Notes: generated from the letters alone by a model not told the origin. Numbered from the stretch's first letter, positions 17,919-26,859 are shown. The stretch: DNA of 64,000 nucleotides from Evansella caseinilytica (GCF_900107275.1 NZ_FNPI01000008.1:124001-188000), one strand, 5' to 3'. Program-made: numbers and translations.

Positions 17919-17956
17919 GGATGTCTCAAAAGAAAAAACGCCTTTTTGAGACATCC
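17919..17956. terminator. Hairpin between the bceRS and bceAB genes
   Basis: GGATGTCTCAAAA (17919-17931) pairs with TTTTGAGACATCC (17944-17956). There is no T-run after the stem, so termination would be weak. It separates the regulator genes from the separately regulated transporter genes. Confidence 0.5.
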
Positions 17957-17969
17957 ACTGATATGATAA

Positions 17970-17993
17970 GCATGTGACAACATTGTCACATGC
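17970..17993. promoter_or_regulatory. Probable BceR operator upstream of bceAB
   Basis: A 24-bp palindrome with perfect 11-bp arms (GCATGTGACAA / TTGTCACATGC). Its centre TGACA-ACAT-TGTCA fits the established BceR-type consensus TNACA-N4-TGTNA. It lies about 107 bp before the ATG of bceA, upstream of a TATGAT (18043-18048) that may be the -10, a spacing suited to activation. Confidence 0.8.
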
Positions 17994-18099
17994 TTCTGTT
18001 CATTTGTTCGTCCAATCGAAGGAATCATTTTCGCTGTCCGGTTATGATTGTCTTATGCTTATACAGCAATTGATTTGAATAACGAGGAGGAAATCTTGA

Positions 18100-18861
18100 A
18101 TGACCATATTAGAAGCAACGAACATTCACAAAAGCTACGGAAACAAATTTAATAAACAAGAAGTGTTGAAAGGGCTCGATATTCGGGTAGACAAGGGGGA
18201 GTTTGTCAGCATTATGGGGGCTTCCGGATCAGGAAAAACCACGTTGCTGAACGTGCTGTCTTCCATTGACAGGCTTACCCGAGGCTCGATCAAAATCGAA
18301 GGCAGCGAAATGACCAGCATGAAAGAAAAGCAGCTCGCCCAATTCCGCAAAACACATCTAGGCTTTATTTTTCAGGAATATAATTTGCTGGATACACTGA
18401 CAGTGAAGGAAAACATTCTCCTGCCATTGTCTGTCACGAAAACACCGAAGAAAATCGCCAACCAAAAATTTAAAGAAGTGGCCACCGAGCTCGGCATCTT
18501 CGATTTGAAGGATAAGTATCCGAACGAAATCTCCGGCGGGCAAAAACAGCGCGCGTCGGCAGCAAGAGCGTTTATTCATGAGCCAAGCATTATCTTTGCT
18601 GACGAACCGACTGGGGCTCTCGATTCCAAATCGGCTTCCGATCTGCTGAATAAGCTGACGACAATGAATCAAAAGCTTGCGGCAACGATTGTGATGGTCA
18701 CCCATGACCCGGTGGCAGCCAGTTATTGCAACCGCATCATTTTCATTAAGGACGGACAATTATACACCCAGCTGAACAAAGGCGAGCAATCGCGGCAGAG
18801 CTTTTTTCAGGATGTCATGAAAACGCAAGGTGTTTTAGGCGGGGTGCAGAATGAGCATTAA
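18100..18861 (+). CDS. bceA: BceA-type ABC transporter ATP-binding protein
   Basis: 253 residues with Walker [10 protein letters not shown] (about 43), Q-loop in IFQEYNLLD, signature SGGQKQR, Walker [14 protein letters not shown] and H-loop VTHDP. This is the MacB/LolD-like branch; together with BceB it removes or shields targets of peptide antibiotics such as bacitracin-type compounds and passes the flux signal to the kinase. GAGGAGGAAA precedes the ATG. It overlaps bceB by 11 bases. Confidence 0.93.
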   Translation: MTILEATNIHKSYGNKFNKQEVLKGLDIRVDKGEFVSIMGASGSGKTTLLNVLSSIDRLTRGSIKIEGSEMTSMKEKQLAQFRKTHLGFIFQEYNLLDTLTVKENILLPLSVTKTPKKIANQKFKEVATELGIFDLKDKYPNEISGGQKQRASAARAFIHEPSIIFADEPTGALDSKSASDLLNKLTTMNQKLAATIVMVTHDPVAASYCNRIIFIKDGQLYTQLNKGEQSRQSFFQDVMKTQGVLGGVQNEH

Positions 18862-20797
18862 TCAGCTGATCATCCAAAACCTGAAAAAAAATCTAAAAAA
18901 CTATTACCTGTACGTTTTTGCCCTTGTCTTCAGCGTCGCCCTTTACTTTGCCTTCGTCACCCTGCAATACGATCCGGCGCTGGACGAAACAAAAGGAAGC
19001 ATTAAAGGGGCGGCATCAATTAAAGTTGCTTCTATCTTGCTCGTGGCGATCGTTACCGTGTTTCTTTTGTATGCCAACAATATTTTTATCAAACGCCGCA
19101 GTAAGGAAATTGGTTTATTTCAACTGATCGGCATGACAAAAGGAAAAGTGTTCCGCATTCTCAGCGCTGAAAACTTTATCCTTTATTTTGGATCGTTGCT
19201 GATTGGCATTTTCGTCGGCTTTTCGATTTCCAAATTCATCATGATGATTCTGTTTAAGATCACAGGCGTGGACACCGTTGCCACCCTGCGTTTTTCGACG
19301 GAAGCGTTCATTCAAACGATCATTGTCTTTGGCTTCATCTATTTGCTGATCATGCTGATCAACTATATTTTTGTAAAGCGGCAGACGATATTGTCGTTAT
19401 TCCAGGTCATTTCCACTACGGAGGATAAGATAAAAAAAGTTTCTTTTTTCCAAATAATAATTGGCATCGTCGGCATCGGCTCCATCGCCAGCGGCTACTT
19501 CGTCTCGACGCAATTATTTGGCGGCGCCTTTCAAACGGTTGATGAGCTGTTCCTGGCAATGGCTTTTATTCTCGGCTCCGTCATTATCGGGACATACCTC
19601 TTCTATAAAGGATCTGTCAGCTTTCTGTTTCATTTAATCAGAAAAAAGAAAGGCGGCTATCTGTCGGTGAACGCTGCCTTGTCGCTGTCATCGATAATGT
19701 TTCGCATGAAATCAAACGCCTTGCTGCTGACGATCATCACAACCGTATCGGCACTTGCCATCGGCTTGTTGTCTTTAAGCTATATCTCCTACTATTCGGC
19801 GGAGAAATCATCAGAGGAATACGTCCCTGCGGACTTTGCCATGACAACAAGGGAAGATGCAGACTTGTTTATGGAGGCGCTGCAAGCAAACGGTATTGAA
19901 TATCGGGCTAAAACCATTGATGTCGTCCAGGCGGACATCAATGTCGAGGACATATCATTGAGCAGCAATTTAAATAACATGCATGAGGATTTTAATATAC
20001 TGACTGTTCCCGTCATCAGTGACCAGGCGGTGGACGGAATCGACCTGACTCCGGAGGAAGCTGTTTTTACCGGCTATAACGACTTAATACAAAAATATAT
20101 GCCTCTGAAGGATTCCGGTCAGATCGAATTAATCGGAAGCAACGATGTCATCCCGCTGAATTACTCAGGAATGAAAAAGGATTTCATCGTTTCCAACTAT
20201 TTCACTATGGGCGGTCCGGTTGCCATCGTCGATGAAACAACCTTTGAACGCCTGACCAAGGATATCAATCCCGATATACAAAAAGCGTCTTCCGTTTACA
20301 TCGGCATCGATATTTCCAACAAAGCCGAAATCGAAGCGGCAAATGACCTTTTTCAAACGATGGATTTTACCGATGAGTCCCCGCACGAATCCAGGCTGAT
20401 GATATGCAACGAGCAGAAACAGTCAATGGGGCTGATCATGTTTATCGTCGGCTTTTTAGGATTGACGTTCCTCGTCACCTCCGGCTGTATTCTTTATTTT
20501 AAACAAATGGATGAGAGCGAGGAAGAACGGCCGAATTATACCATTTTGCGAAAGCTCGGATTCACCCGCCCGGACCTGTTGAAAGGAATACGAGTGAAAC
20601 AGCTGTTCAGCTTCGGAATACCGCTTGTTATTGGACTAAGCCACAGCTACTTCGCTGTCCAATCGGGCTGGTTCATGTTCGGTACCGAGCTGTGGACACC
20701 GATGATCATCGTCATGGTGTTATATACCGCGCTGTATTCTATTTTCGGCTTCCTTTCTGTCCTATACTACAAAAAAGTAATTAAAGAGTCCTTGTAG
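18851..20797 (+). CDS. bceB: BceB-type ABC transporter permease
   Basis: 648 residues with the ten-helix FtsX/MacB-like arrangement: one N-terminal helix (about 20-37), helices at 55-75, 110-133, 150-170, 200-220, 230-250, 290-312, a large extracytoplasmic domain of about 200 residues (about 320-515), and three C-terminal helices. The large outer domain is the ligand-binding hallmark of BceB. The conserved [21 protein letters not shown] coupling segment is present. Substrate cannot be told from sequence. Confidence 0.92.
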   Translation: MSINQLIIQNLKKNLKNYYLYVFALVFSVALYFAFVTLQYDPALDETKGSIKGAASIKVASILLVAIVTVFLLYANNIFIKRRSKEIGLFQLIGMTKGKVFRILSAENFILYFGSLLIGIFVGFSISKFIMMILFKITGVDTVATLRFSTEAFIQTIIVFGFIYLLIMLINYIFVKRQTILSLFQVISTTEDKIKKVSFFQIIIGIVGIGSIASGYFVSTQLFGGAFQTVDELFLAMAFILGSVIIGTYLFYKGSVSFLFHLIRKKKGGYLSVNAALSLSSIMFRMKSNALLLTIITTVSALAIGLLSLSYISYYSAEKSSEEYVPADFAMTTREDADLFMEALQANGIEYRAKTIDVVQADINVEDISLSSNLNNMHEDFNILTVPVISDQAVDGIDLTPEEAVFTGYNDLIQKYMPLKDSGQIELIGSNDVIPLNYSGMKKDFIVSNYFTMGGPVAIVDETTFERLTKDINPDIQKASSVYIGIDISNKAEIEAANDLFQTMDFTDESPHESRLMICNEQKQSMGLIMFIVGFLGLTFLVTSGCILYFKQMDESEEERPNYTILRKLGFTRPDLLKGIRVKQLFSFGIPLVIGLSHSYFAVQSGWFMFGTELWTPMIIVMVLYTALYSIFGFLSVLYYKKVIKESL

Positions 20798-20813
20798 GTT
20801 ATGAATGAAGGAA

Positions 20814-20865
20814 GGGTCGCCCAAAAGGTTGCATAAATGTGGCCTTTTGGACGGCCCCATTTATG
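20814..20865 (+). terminator. Two mutually exclusive hairpins after bceB
   Basis: CCAAAAGG/CCTTTTGG (20821-20828, 20843-20850) competes with CATAAATGTGGCC/GGCCCCATTTATG (20832-20844, 20853-20865; one mismatch). No T-run follows. It lies 17 bp after the bceB stop and is probably a terminator or RNA 3'-end stabiliser. From 20866 to 21060 I see nothing further. Confidence 0.45.
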
Positions 20866-21068
20866 TTCTAGATTGCTTTTGCGACATCCTCCGCCGCTCC
20901 CAGCTGCCGTTTGCAACCGGGGAAAACAAGTGGAATTAGCGGAAAAAACGAGGAAACCAGCCTTCCGAATATAGCCAAAACCGGAGGCACGAAATCCATG
21001 GAGCAAAAATGACAAATCTGGTTTTCATACTCCCTGATCAGACAAACAATAGGTATGTGATAATTACT

Positions 21069-21106
21069 TTGACAGATAGAGTAATATGCGCTAAAATTAC
21101 TCTATC
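21069..21106 (+). promoter_or_regulatory. padR promoter with overlapping operator
   Basis: TTGACA (21069-21074), 17 bp, TAAAAT (21092-21097) is a near-consensus sigma-A promoter. Perfect 11-bp arms GATAGAGTAAT (21075-21085) and ATTACTCTATC (21096-21106) sit over the spacer and the -10, as expected for autorepression by the PadR protein encoded next. Confidence 0.82.
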
Positions 21107-21137
21107 AGATAGAACAATAAAAAACAGAAGGTGAATT

Positions 21138-21467
21138 ATGATCAGGAGTGATATTATCCGTGGACACTTAGAATCGATTATTCTGCGGTTAATCATTGAA
21201 AAAGACCGATATGGATATGAAATTTCCAAGGAAATCAGCCTGCGGACAAACAATCGTTTCCAAATAAAGGAAGCCACCCTTTACGCAGTTTTTCAGCGGC
21301 TGGAAAAGAAAGAACTGATTGCCTCGTATATAGGAGATATTTCTCATGGAGGAAGAAGAAAATATTACACGATAACAACACTAGGCAAGGCTTATTTAAA
21401 GGAGACAAGAAAAGAGTGGCAGGAAACTAAGGAGATTATCGACCTATTCATGGAGGGATTAGAGTGA
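21138..21467 (+). CDS. PadR-family transcriptional regulator
   Basis: 109 residues; the PadR winged helix is clear: GHLESIILRLIIEKDRYGYEI at the start, a recognition region with KEATLYAVFQRLEKKELI, and the wing GGRRKYYTITTLGKAYL. The short C-terminal helix would dimerise. GAAGGTGAATT precedes the ATG. A palindrome overlaps its promoter, so it most likely represses its own operon until a membrane or envelope stress relieves it, as for other PadR proteins encoded with small membrane proteins. It overlaps the next gene by four bases. Confidence 0.9.
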   Translation: MIRSDIIRGHLESIILRLIIEKDRYGYEISKEISLRTNNRFQIKEATLYAVFQRLEKKELIASYIGDISHGGRRKYYTITTLGKAYLKETRKEWQETKEIIDLFMEGLE

Positions 21468-21874
21468 GTAAAATCAAGGACCATGTCGAGGACCTGTTTA
21501 AAAGCATTCCTGACAGTGAAGAAAAGCAATTAATAAAACAGGAAATATTAGAAAATCTGGAAGAAAAGGTAGCCGACTTAATAACGCAAGGAAAAGAAGA
21601 AGAGGATGCCATTAATAAAGCGATTGTCGACCTCGGCGATATTGGCGAAATCGAAAAAGAATTAGGGGTAAAGCAGCCGGGGCATCCGGAAAAGAAACGG
21701 AAAACAAAATTATTGGACTTAGCGTTCTCCGTATGGGGAAGTGCCCTTATCATTGCACTGTTTGTTTTTATTAATTTCTACTATACTCCAGATGTCATTT
21801 GGTTTGTCTACCCTACATTTGCTGTTTTATGGTGGCCTTTAGCTATGTACTACCGATGGCTGCGGCTAAAATAA
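21464..21874 (+). CDS. DUF1700-like protein with one two-helix membrane unit
   Basis: 136 residues from a GTG inside the padR stop (GTGA overlap). The N-terminal 70 residues form acidic helices with EILENLEEKVADLI and the DAINKAIVDLGDIGEIEKEL pattern of HAAS/DUF1700-type domains that accompany PadR regulators. The C-terminal 55 residues contain SVWGSALIIALFVFINF, a turn TPDVIWFVYP and LWWPLAMYY: two membrane helices of the same kind that the next gene repeats four times. It probably works with PadR as a membrane partner; the function is unknown. Confidence 0.78.
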   Translation: MSKIKDHVEDLFKSIPDSEEKQLIKQEILENLEEKVADLITQGKEEEDAINKAIVDLGDIGEIEKELGVKQPGHPEKKRKTKLLDLAFSVWGSALIIALFVFINFYYTPDVIWFVYPTFAVLWWPLAMYYRWLRLK

Positions 21875-21887
21875 AGGAGGGATTATC

Positions 21888-22529
21888 ATGAGACATCCTG
21901 AAGCCAGTTTCGCATGGGCCGGAAGCTTCATGAGCATTATCTTTTTTGTTATCGTCAATTTTTTGACCAGTCCAAGCCACATTTGGTTTATTTATCCCGC
22001 TTTCTTTTTACTGCTTTGGCCTGTGTCTCTGCATTTGATAACAAAAGCCGCGTATAAGATTCACTCTGTGTTCTGCAGCTTCCTGCTTATTATTTTGCTC
22101 GCAACCATCAACTTCCTGTACAGCCCGGAACATCCATGGTTTTTATACGCGTGCTATCCTGTCCTTTGGTGGCCGATTTTCATGTATTTGGGAAAATACA
22201 GCGCCTCCGTTTCTGTTGCTGTAGCCGGCAGCTTCGTTACCATTGCGTATTATACCTTTTTGAACGCGGTCATCTCACCGGTCTATCCATGGGCCGTCTT
22301 TCCTGCCTTTGCTGTCTTATGGTGGCCTCTGGCAACATTTTTCGCAAGAAGAAAAAGATTTTTCCAGCTGTCCGTTTGGGGAAGCGCTTTGACAATTGGA
22401 TTTTTTATTTTTGTTAATCAGGTATCAACACCGGACAACATCTGGGCGGTCTACCCAATATTCACTATTCTATGGTGGCCGTTAACCATGTATTTTTTCA
22501 GTTTTAAACGAAAAAACCCGGCTTGCTGA
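21888..22529 (+). CDS. Membrane protein made of four two-helix repeats
   Basis: 213 residues with about eight helices arranged as four tandem units of about 48 residues. Each unit has a helix, a loop of the form (S/T)P-x3-W-x2-(Y/F)P, and a second helix ending LWWP or LLWP: SPSHIWFIYP/LLWP, SPEHPWFLYA/LWWP, SPVYPWAVFP/LWWP and TPDNIWAVYP/LWWP. The fifth such unit is the C-terminus of the preceding protein. AAGGAGGGATTATC precedes the ATG, 13 bp after that gene. I do not know a named function. The repeats suggest a sensor or a membrane stabiliser produced when PadR is released. Confidence 0.8.
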   Translation: MRHPEASFAWAGSFMSIIFFVIVNFLTSPSHIWFIYPAFFLLLWPVSLHLITKAAYKIHSVFCSFLLIILLATINFLYSPEHPWFLYACYPVLWWPIFMYLGKYSASVSVAVAGSFVTIAYYTFLNAVISPVYPWAVFPAFAVLWWPLATFFARRKRFFQLSVWGSALTIGFFIFVNQVSTPDNIWAVYPIFTILWWPLTMYFFSFKRKNPAC

Positions 22530-22820
22530 TTTTCTCTCGCACTCTGGTCGTTCTTTCGCAGCGCTTAAAGCTTGTGAATCCGGGCTGGAGAGCTGAAAAA
22601 AGATATAGGGTTCCGGAAGGCTCCCAGCTGGGCACAATTTGAGGTTTATCGTAACCGAAATAAGCTTCGGAGTCGCTGGCTAGGCATGAATAAGACCTTT
22701 TCGTGACCGAATCTGGCTCCGGAGACACCGGCTGGGTATGAATACCAGCTTTTGGTGAGCATCGGAGGAACAGCGCAACGAAGAGCTTGCCGGCACTGTT
22801 TCCCGGACTTATTGAACATC
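22530..22820. repeat. Family B element with an internal 52-bp tandem repeat
   Basis: The right end (about 22763-22818: GGAACAGCGCAACGA ... TTTCCCGGACTTATTGAACATCC) matches the right end of the other family B copies. Inside lie units of exactly 52 bp starting at about 22598, 22650 and 22702, with a truncated fourth at 22754; the second and third are roughly three-quarters identical. Apparent reading frames on the minus strand are repeat-driven and not called as genes. Confidence 0.55.
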
Positions 22821-22848
22821 CTCTGTACTTTTTCCAGCACCTTCCACC

Positions 22849-23709
22849 TTATGCCGTTTTCAATTTTTTCTTGATTCTCATCGCTGTCATTTCCAACAAA
22901 ATCGCTACTGTTAAGATAAAGTAAGTAATCGTTCCGACTTCACGCAGGTCGAAGTAAAAGCCGCTTGCCATAAACAAATCGAACCCGATTCCCCCTGCAC
23001 CGGCAGCTGCCCCCATCGCCACGGCGACACCGAAGTTGATCTCAAATCGCAAAAATGTCCATGACACAATGTATCTGATCGAAGCGGGAATAACCGCCTG
23101 AAAAATGATTTGCCACCAGCGCGCACCGCTTGCCTTCAACGCTTCAATGATACCGTTATCCATTTCTTCAAATGATTCGGAATAAGCTTTAGTCAAATAC
23201 CCTACCGAATGAAACGTCATGCCGATCACAGCAGCCACACTTCCAAGACCAGCGGCCACGGCAAAGATAAGCACCCATAAAACCGTCGGAACTGCACGGA
23301 TAAAAGCAATGACACCTTTCACAATATTGGAAACCGTTTTATTCGTTAAGTTCTGTGCCGCCAGCAACCCCAGCAGCAATGCCGCGATTCCGCCCAATAA
23401 CGTTGTCAGCACGGCCAAGCCAAGCGTAATCAGCACTTGATAAACAGCTTCCCAAAAGGTAAAGTGGGAAAAATGCGGCTCAAAAAACATCACCCCGAAA
23501 TTGCGAAGCATGGACAACGTTCCGCCTACCAGACTGGCATCTTTGTAATCAAAGGTAAAAAAACCGTATACCGTCAACAAAACAAGGCTTATCAACGTCG
23601 TTCTAATAACAAATGCTTCCTTCGTGAAAGGCTTCACCTTGATTTTTGCTTGCCGGTTAAGCACTGCATTTTCTTGTCCGGCCACCGCCGGTTTCATTCG
23701 CAATCCCAC
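22849..23709 (-). CDS. phnE: Phosphonate/phosphite ABC transporter permease (second)
   Basis: 286 residues from a GTG that overlaps the stop of the preceding permease gene; AAGGGTGAT lies upstream. About six membrane helices; the EAA coupling loop is visible as ESFEEMDNGIIEALKASGARWWQIIFQAVIP. A family trait GFDLFMASGFYFDLREVG lies near the end. It would form a heterodimeric channel with the first PhnE. It is the last gene of phnDCEE. Confidence 0.92.
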   Translation of the reverse strand: MGLRMKPAVAGQENAVLNRQAKIKVKPFTKEAFVIRTTLISLVLLTVYGFFTFDYKDASLVGGTLSMLRNFGVMFFEPHFSHFTFWEAVYQVLITLGLAVLTTLLGGIAALLLGLLAAQNLTNKTVSNIVKGVIAFIRAVPTVLWVLIFAVAAGLGSVAAVIGMTFHSVGYLTKAYSESFEEMDNGIIEALKASGARWWQIIFQAVIPASIRYIVSWTFLRFEINFGVAVAMGAAAGAGGIGFDLFMASGFYFDLREVGTITYFILTVAILLEMTAMRIKKKLKTA

Positions 23710-24500
23710 TACAATATCACCCTTCTGATATAATTTGAAAGAAATTCAATCGCAAAGATGGACAGCATGATCGCGATGACAACCAGGCTCGCGGCATTGT
23801 AGTTTAAACTTTTATAATAAAGATCAAAGGAAAAGCCGATGCCTGTACCAGTCAGGATGCCGACAAGCGTGGCGCTCCGGATGTTCGTTTCGAACGTAAA
23901 CAGCAGCCAGCTTATCATTTGCGGAATGCTTGATGGAATGACGGAATGAATAATAATCGATGGATAGCTTGCTCCGGTGGCCCGCAATGCTTCCACTGAA
24001 CTGTTGCTTACCTCATCGATGGTTTCCATAAACGCCCGGGTTAAAAATCCAAAGGAGACAAAAAACAACGCAAAATAACCGGTTAATGCGCTTTGCCCGA
24101 ACGAAAACAACAGGATCATCGCCCAGGCCGCAACATCGATGTTTCGGAACAAGGTTGCTATTCCTCTGGCAAAAGTACCGAGAAAGCTGTTCACTCTCGT
24201 TGTGCTGGAGCCGATGATGGCAAACACCAGGGCGAAAACACCAGCAACGGTGGAAGCTGCAAGGGAGATAAGCAGCGTTTCCCGAAGGTTCTCCCAGATT
24301 CTCGGCAGCTTATCCAGCGCATCCTGATTCGGATAAAAATTTTTTATTCCCCACTCCACAGCCTGAGGGATGGATGTCAATCCTTTGACTGCGTCAAATT
24401 GTGTAATGACCATCGCCCCGTAGGTCACTAACAGTAAAATTCCGATAAGAATCAAGGAAACGAGTCTTTTTTTCAAAAAGAAATTTGTATTAACCGGCAT
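23709..24500 (-). CDS. phnE: Phosphonate/phosphite ABC transporter permease (first)
   Basis: 263 residues from the ATG at 24500, eight bases after TAGGTG; an in-frame GTG at 24509 is less well placed. About six helices; the coupling loop reads IDEVSNSSVEALRATGASYPSI. It overlaps the end of phnC by 11 bases. The ribosome binding region is part of a 15-bp direct duplication (GATGTAGGTGACAAA twice) that also extends the C-terminus of PhnC. Confidence 0.92.
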   Translation of the reverse strand: MPVNTNFFLKKRLVSLILIGILLLVTYGAMVITQFDAVKGLTSIPQAVEWGIKNFYPNQDALDKLPRIWENLRETLLISLAASTVAGVFALVFAIIGSSTTRVNSFLGTFARGIATLFRNIDVAAWAMILLFSFGQSALTGYFALFFVSFGFLTRAFMETIDEVSNSSVEALRATGASYPSIIIHSVIPSSIPQMISWLLFTFETNIRSATLVGILTGTGIGFSFDLYYKSLNYNAASLVVIAIMLSIFAIEFLSNYIRRVIL

Positions 24501-25293
24501 TTTTGTCACCTACATCTTTGTCACCTACATCAATCATTAGTGTCTCGGCTTCCGAACCGTAGATCCGGACAATATCTTCATTCGTCATCTTGTCCGGCGA
24601 GCCATTATAAACAACTTCCCCGCGGCTTACGCCGATTATGCGATCGGAATACTTCAGCGCTATCTCTACCTGATGCAGATTGATTAATACGGTAATCCCC
24701 ATGGATGACGAAATATTTTGCAGGTGATCCATAATGATTTTCGAAGCGTTTGGATCGAGAGATGCGATCGGTTCATCGCACAACAGCATTTTCGGGTTTT
24801 GAAGCAGCGCCCTGCCAATGCCGACACGTTGCTTTTGCCCGCCGCTTAACTGATCACAACGTTTATACATCTGCTCGCTTAAGCCTAAAATCGACAGGAT
24901 CTCTACCGCCTGCTGTTTTTCCGCTTCCGTATATATTCCCAGCGCACCGGCAACCGTGGACTTAAAGCCAAGCCTGCCGTGCAGAACATTCTCCATGACG
25001 CTCAGCCGATTCACTAAGTTATAATGCTGAAAGATCATCCCGATTTTCGTACGCAGCCGCCGAAGCTCCCGTTTATTCAATGTTGGAACGTTCACCCCGT
25101 CAAAAGTAATCGTGCCGCTTGAAGCGTCGATCATTCGATTAATACAGCGGAGAAGCGTTGATTTTCCCGCCCCGGACGGTCCGATAACGGAGACAAATTC
25201 CCCTTCCTTCACAGAAAAGCTGATGTTTGCCAAAGCCAATGTGTCACTGCCATACTGCTTTGATACATCCTTTACTTCCAGTAACGCTGTCAT
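24490..25293 (-). CDS. phnC: Phosphonate/phosphite ABC transporter ATPase
   Basis: 267 residues from the ATG at 25293, behind GGGAGGTAGCG. Walker A GPSGAGKSTLLRCIN, Q-loop MIFQHYNLV, signature LSGGQKQRVGIGRAL, Walker B MLLCDEPIASLDP and the H-loop NLHQVE (typical of PhnC, with NLH in place of THD) are present. It energises uptake of organophosphonates or phosphite. The C-terminus ends in a short repeat DVGDKDVGDKNAG caused by a 15-bp duplication. It lies about 220 bp after phnD. Confidence 0.94.
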   Translation of the reverse strand: MTALLEVKDVSKQYGSDTLALANISFSVKEGEFVSVIGPSGAGKSTLLRCINRMIDASSGTITFDGVNVPTLNKRELRRLRTKIGMIFQHYNLVNRLSVMENVLHGRLGFKSTVAGALGIYTEAEKQQAVEILSILGLSEQMYKRCDQLSGGQKQRVGIGRALLQNPKMLLCDEPIASLDPNASKIIMDHLQNISSSMGITVLINLHQVEIALKYSDRIIGVSRGEVVYNGSPDKMTNEDIVRIYGSEAETLMIDVGDKDVGDKNAG

Positions 25294-25515
25294 CGCTACC
25301 TCCCTTTCCAAAAATATAACTATCCCTCAGCCTGATCGGTAATTACACTGCCGCCGATGGATAGTGGGCTTCAGACGTTCATGTACTATTTCCGTCCCCG
25401 AGTCACCTTCGAGACAGATGGAAGCAGACATGATACACGGCATTCTCCCGCCTGCCTCCATAATGCAACTGCTTCGTTTGCCAAACGAATTCGCTCATGA
25501 TTTTTTCAGGAGTTA

Positions 25516-26619
25516 TCAGTTGGACAGTTCTCTGATCGGATTGAACCACGCATTGTCAACATCAACGAAGCGCTCATCGGCTGTTTTTTTGAATAAGCCG
25601 GATACTTCCGAATCCTCAGGGACAAAGATTTTTTCGTTTGCGGCGACATCGTCGGAAAGAAATGCTTCTTTAAGCGCATTGATCGTTGCTTCACCGATAT
25701 TATCTGTATTTACTACGAAAGGTGCGTTTAATACCGGCGTAACGGAGATGGCGACAAATTTTTCCCCAGGCACCGTATTAAACGGTTCTGCGGCATCCGC
25801 CTTCACTTCATACACTGCCCCCGGCCGGTTTACTTCTCCTTCCGCAAGTTCAATGTAGTTATCGACACAAGAATCACAGAATGCTGCAACATCAGCTTTA
25901 TCCGTCAACAGGTTAACCGCCGAACCTTGATGGGAGCCGCCATACAGCACCTCGCTGAATAACACTCCGCCTTCAAGCAAATCCTCTTCTGTGAGATCGT
26001 TGTATTCATCCATCTGGCTGAAATGAGCGATAATACCGGATGAAGGTACTTTGAAGCCGGAAGTAGAACTGTTGGAAACAAAGGAGAATTTTTTTCCCGC
26101 AATATTATCGATGGAGAAGTCTTCCCCGTCCTTATATTCCTCTTCATTACCTAATTTGACGCTTAGCCAGCTGTAATAAACGGCATCCTCCAATGTTCCG
26201 GAAGCACCTGACGGGACAACTAACGGAAGGATGTTGCTGTTTTTATCATGCGCTTCAATATAGCCCTGGGCTCCCATAAACGCCAAATCTGCATTGCCGT
26301 TCGCAATTGATTCAATCGCAATGATGTAGTCCGTTGTGGTTTGATGCTCTACCTTTTTGCCGGCGGCATCTTCGATGACTTTCCCAATTTCATCGCGGGC
26401 ATCCTTCAAATCAGCACCGGACTCGTTCGGGTACCATACAATCGTCAACGTGTCTTTTTCATCGCTCGCCTCTTGATTCACTTCTTCATTTTCCTCTTCG
26501 TTCACCGCGTCCTGATCGGCATTTTCAGAATCTTTCTCCGCCGAGCTGGAAGATTCAGAGCATGCGCCTAAAACAACTGCAAAAGCGAAAGCCACCATTA
26601 GCAAAAATAATTTCTTCAT
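25516..26619 (-). CDS. phnD: Phosphonate/phosphite-binding lipoprotein
   Basis: 367 residues from the ATG at 26619, behind GAGAGGGGAAA. A lipoprotein signal ends in VVLGAC, followed by an acidic low-complexity spacer (about 25-60: many Glu, Asp, Asn). The PhnD-type binding domain then starts at TLTIVWYPNESGADL and contains ADLAFMGAQGYIEA and SNSSTSGFKVPSSG, which are ligand-contacting regions in this family. It captures the substrate outside the membrane for PhnCEE. No C-P lyase or phosphonatase gene is near. The leader contains a family B element (26703-26852). Confidence 0.93.
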   Translation of the reverse strand: MKKLFLLMVAFAFAVVLGACSESSSSAEKDSENADQDAVNEEENEEVNQEASDEKDTLTIVWYPNESGADLKDARDEIGKVIEDAAGKKVEHQTTTDYIIAIESIANGNADLAFMGAQGYIEAHDKNSNILPLVVPSGASGTLEDAVYYSWLSVKLGNEEEYKDGEDFSIDNIAGKKFSFVSNSSTSGFKVPSSGIIAHFSQMDEYNDLTEEDLLEGGVLFSEVLYGGSHQGSAVNLLTDKADVAAFCDSCVDNYIELAEGEVNRPGAVYEVKADAAEPFNTVPGEKFVAISVTPVLNAPFVVNTDNIGEATINALKEAFLSDDVAANEKIFVPEDSEVSGLFKKTADERFVDVDNAWFNPIRELSN

Positions 26620-26676
26620 TTCGGTTGTTTCCCCTCTCATTTTACAAAAATAGGTTTGTGATCATCATTTCTGAAG

Positions 26677-26859
26677 TTTTTCAACTTCCTCCTATAATGA
26701 CAGTTCAAAAAGGAGGACAAACAGAGACAAGAAGTTCGAGGCGCGGCAGTCACGAGCAGCACAGCGTACATTAAACGTACGTGAGCAGCGGAGTGACAAC
26801 GCAACGATGAAATTCGCCGTCTATGTTTCCCGGAGTTTTTGAACTTCCTCCTATAATTT
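26677..26859. repeat. Family B element flanked by a 26-bp direct repeat, in the phnD leader
   Basis: The element runs from GTTCAAAAAGGAGGACAAAC (26703) to TTTCCCGGAGTTTTTGAAC (26844). The 26-bp sequences ending at about 26698 and about 26857 (GAAGTTTTTCAACTTCC... and GGAGTTTTTGAACTTCC..., both ending TCCTATAAT) differ at only about two positions. So the whole unit is bracketed by a direct repeat that includes the element's own right end. Confidence 0.65.

Noticed and set aside
22504-22840. Two overlapping minus-strand open frames
   Set aside because: They are translations of the 52-bp tandem repeat and family B end, with no start signal.
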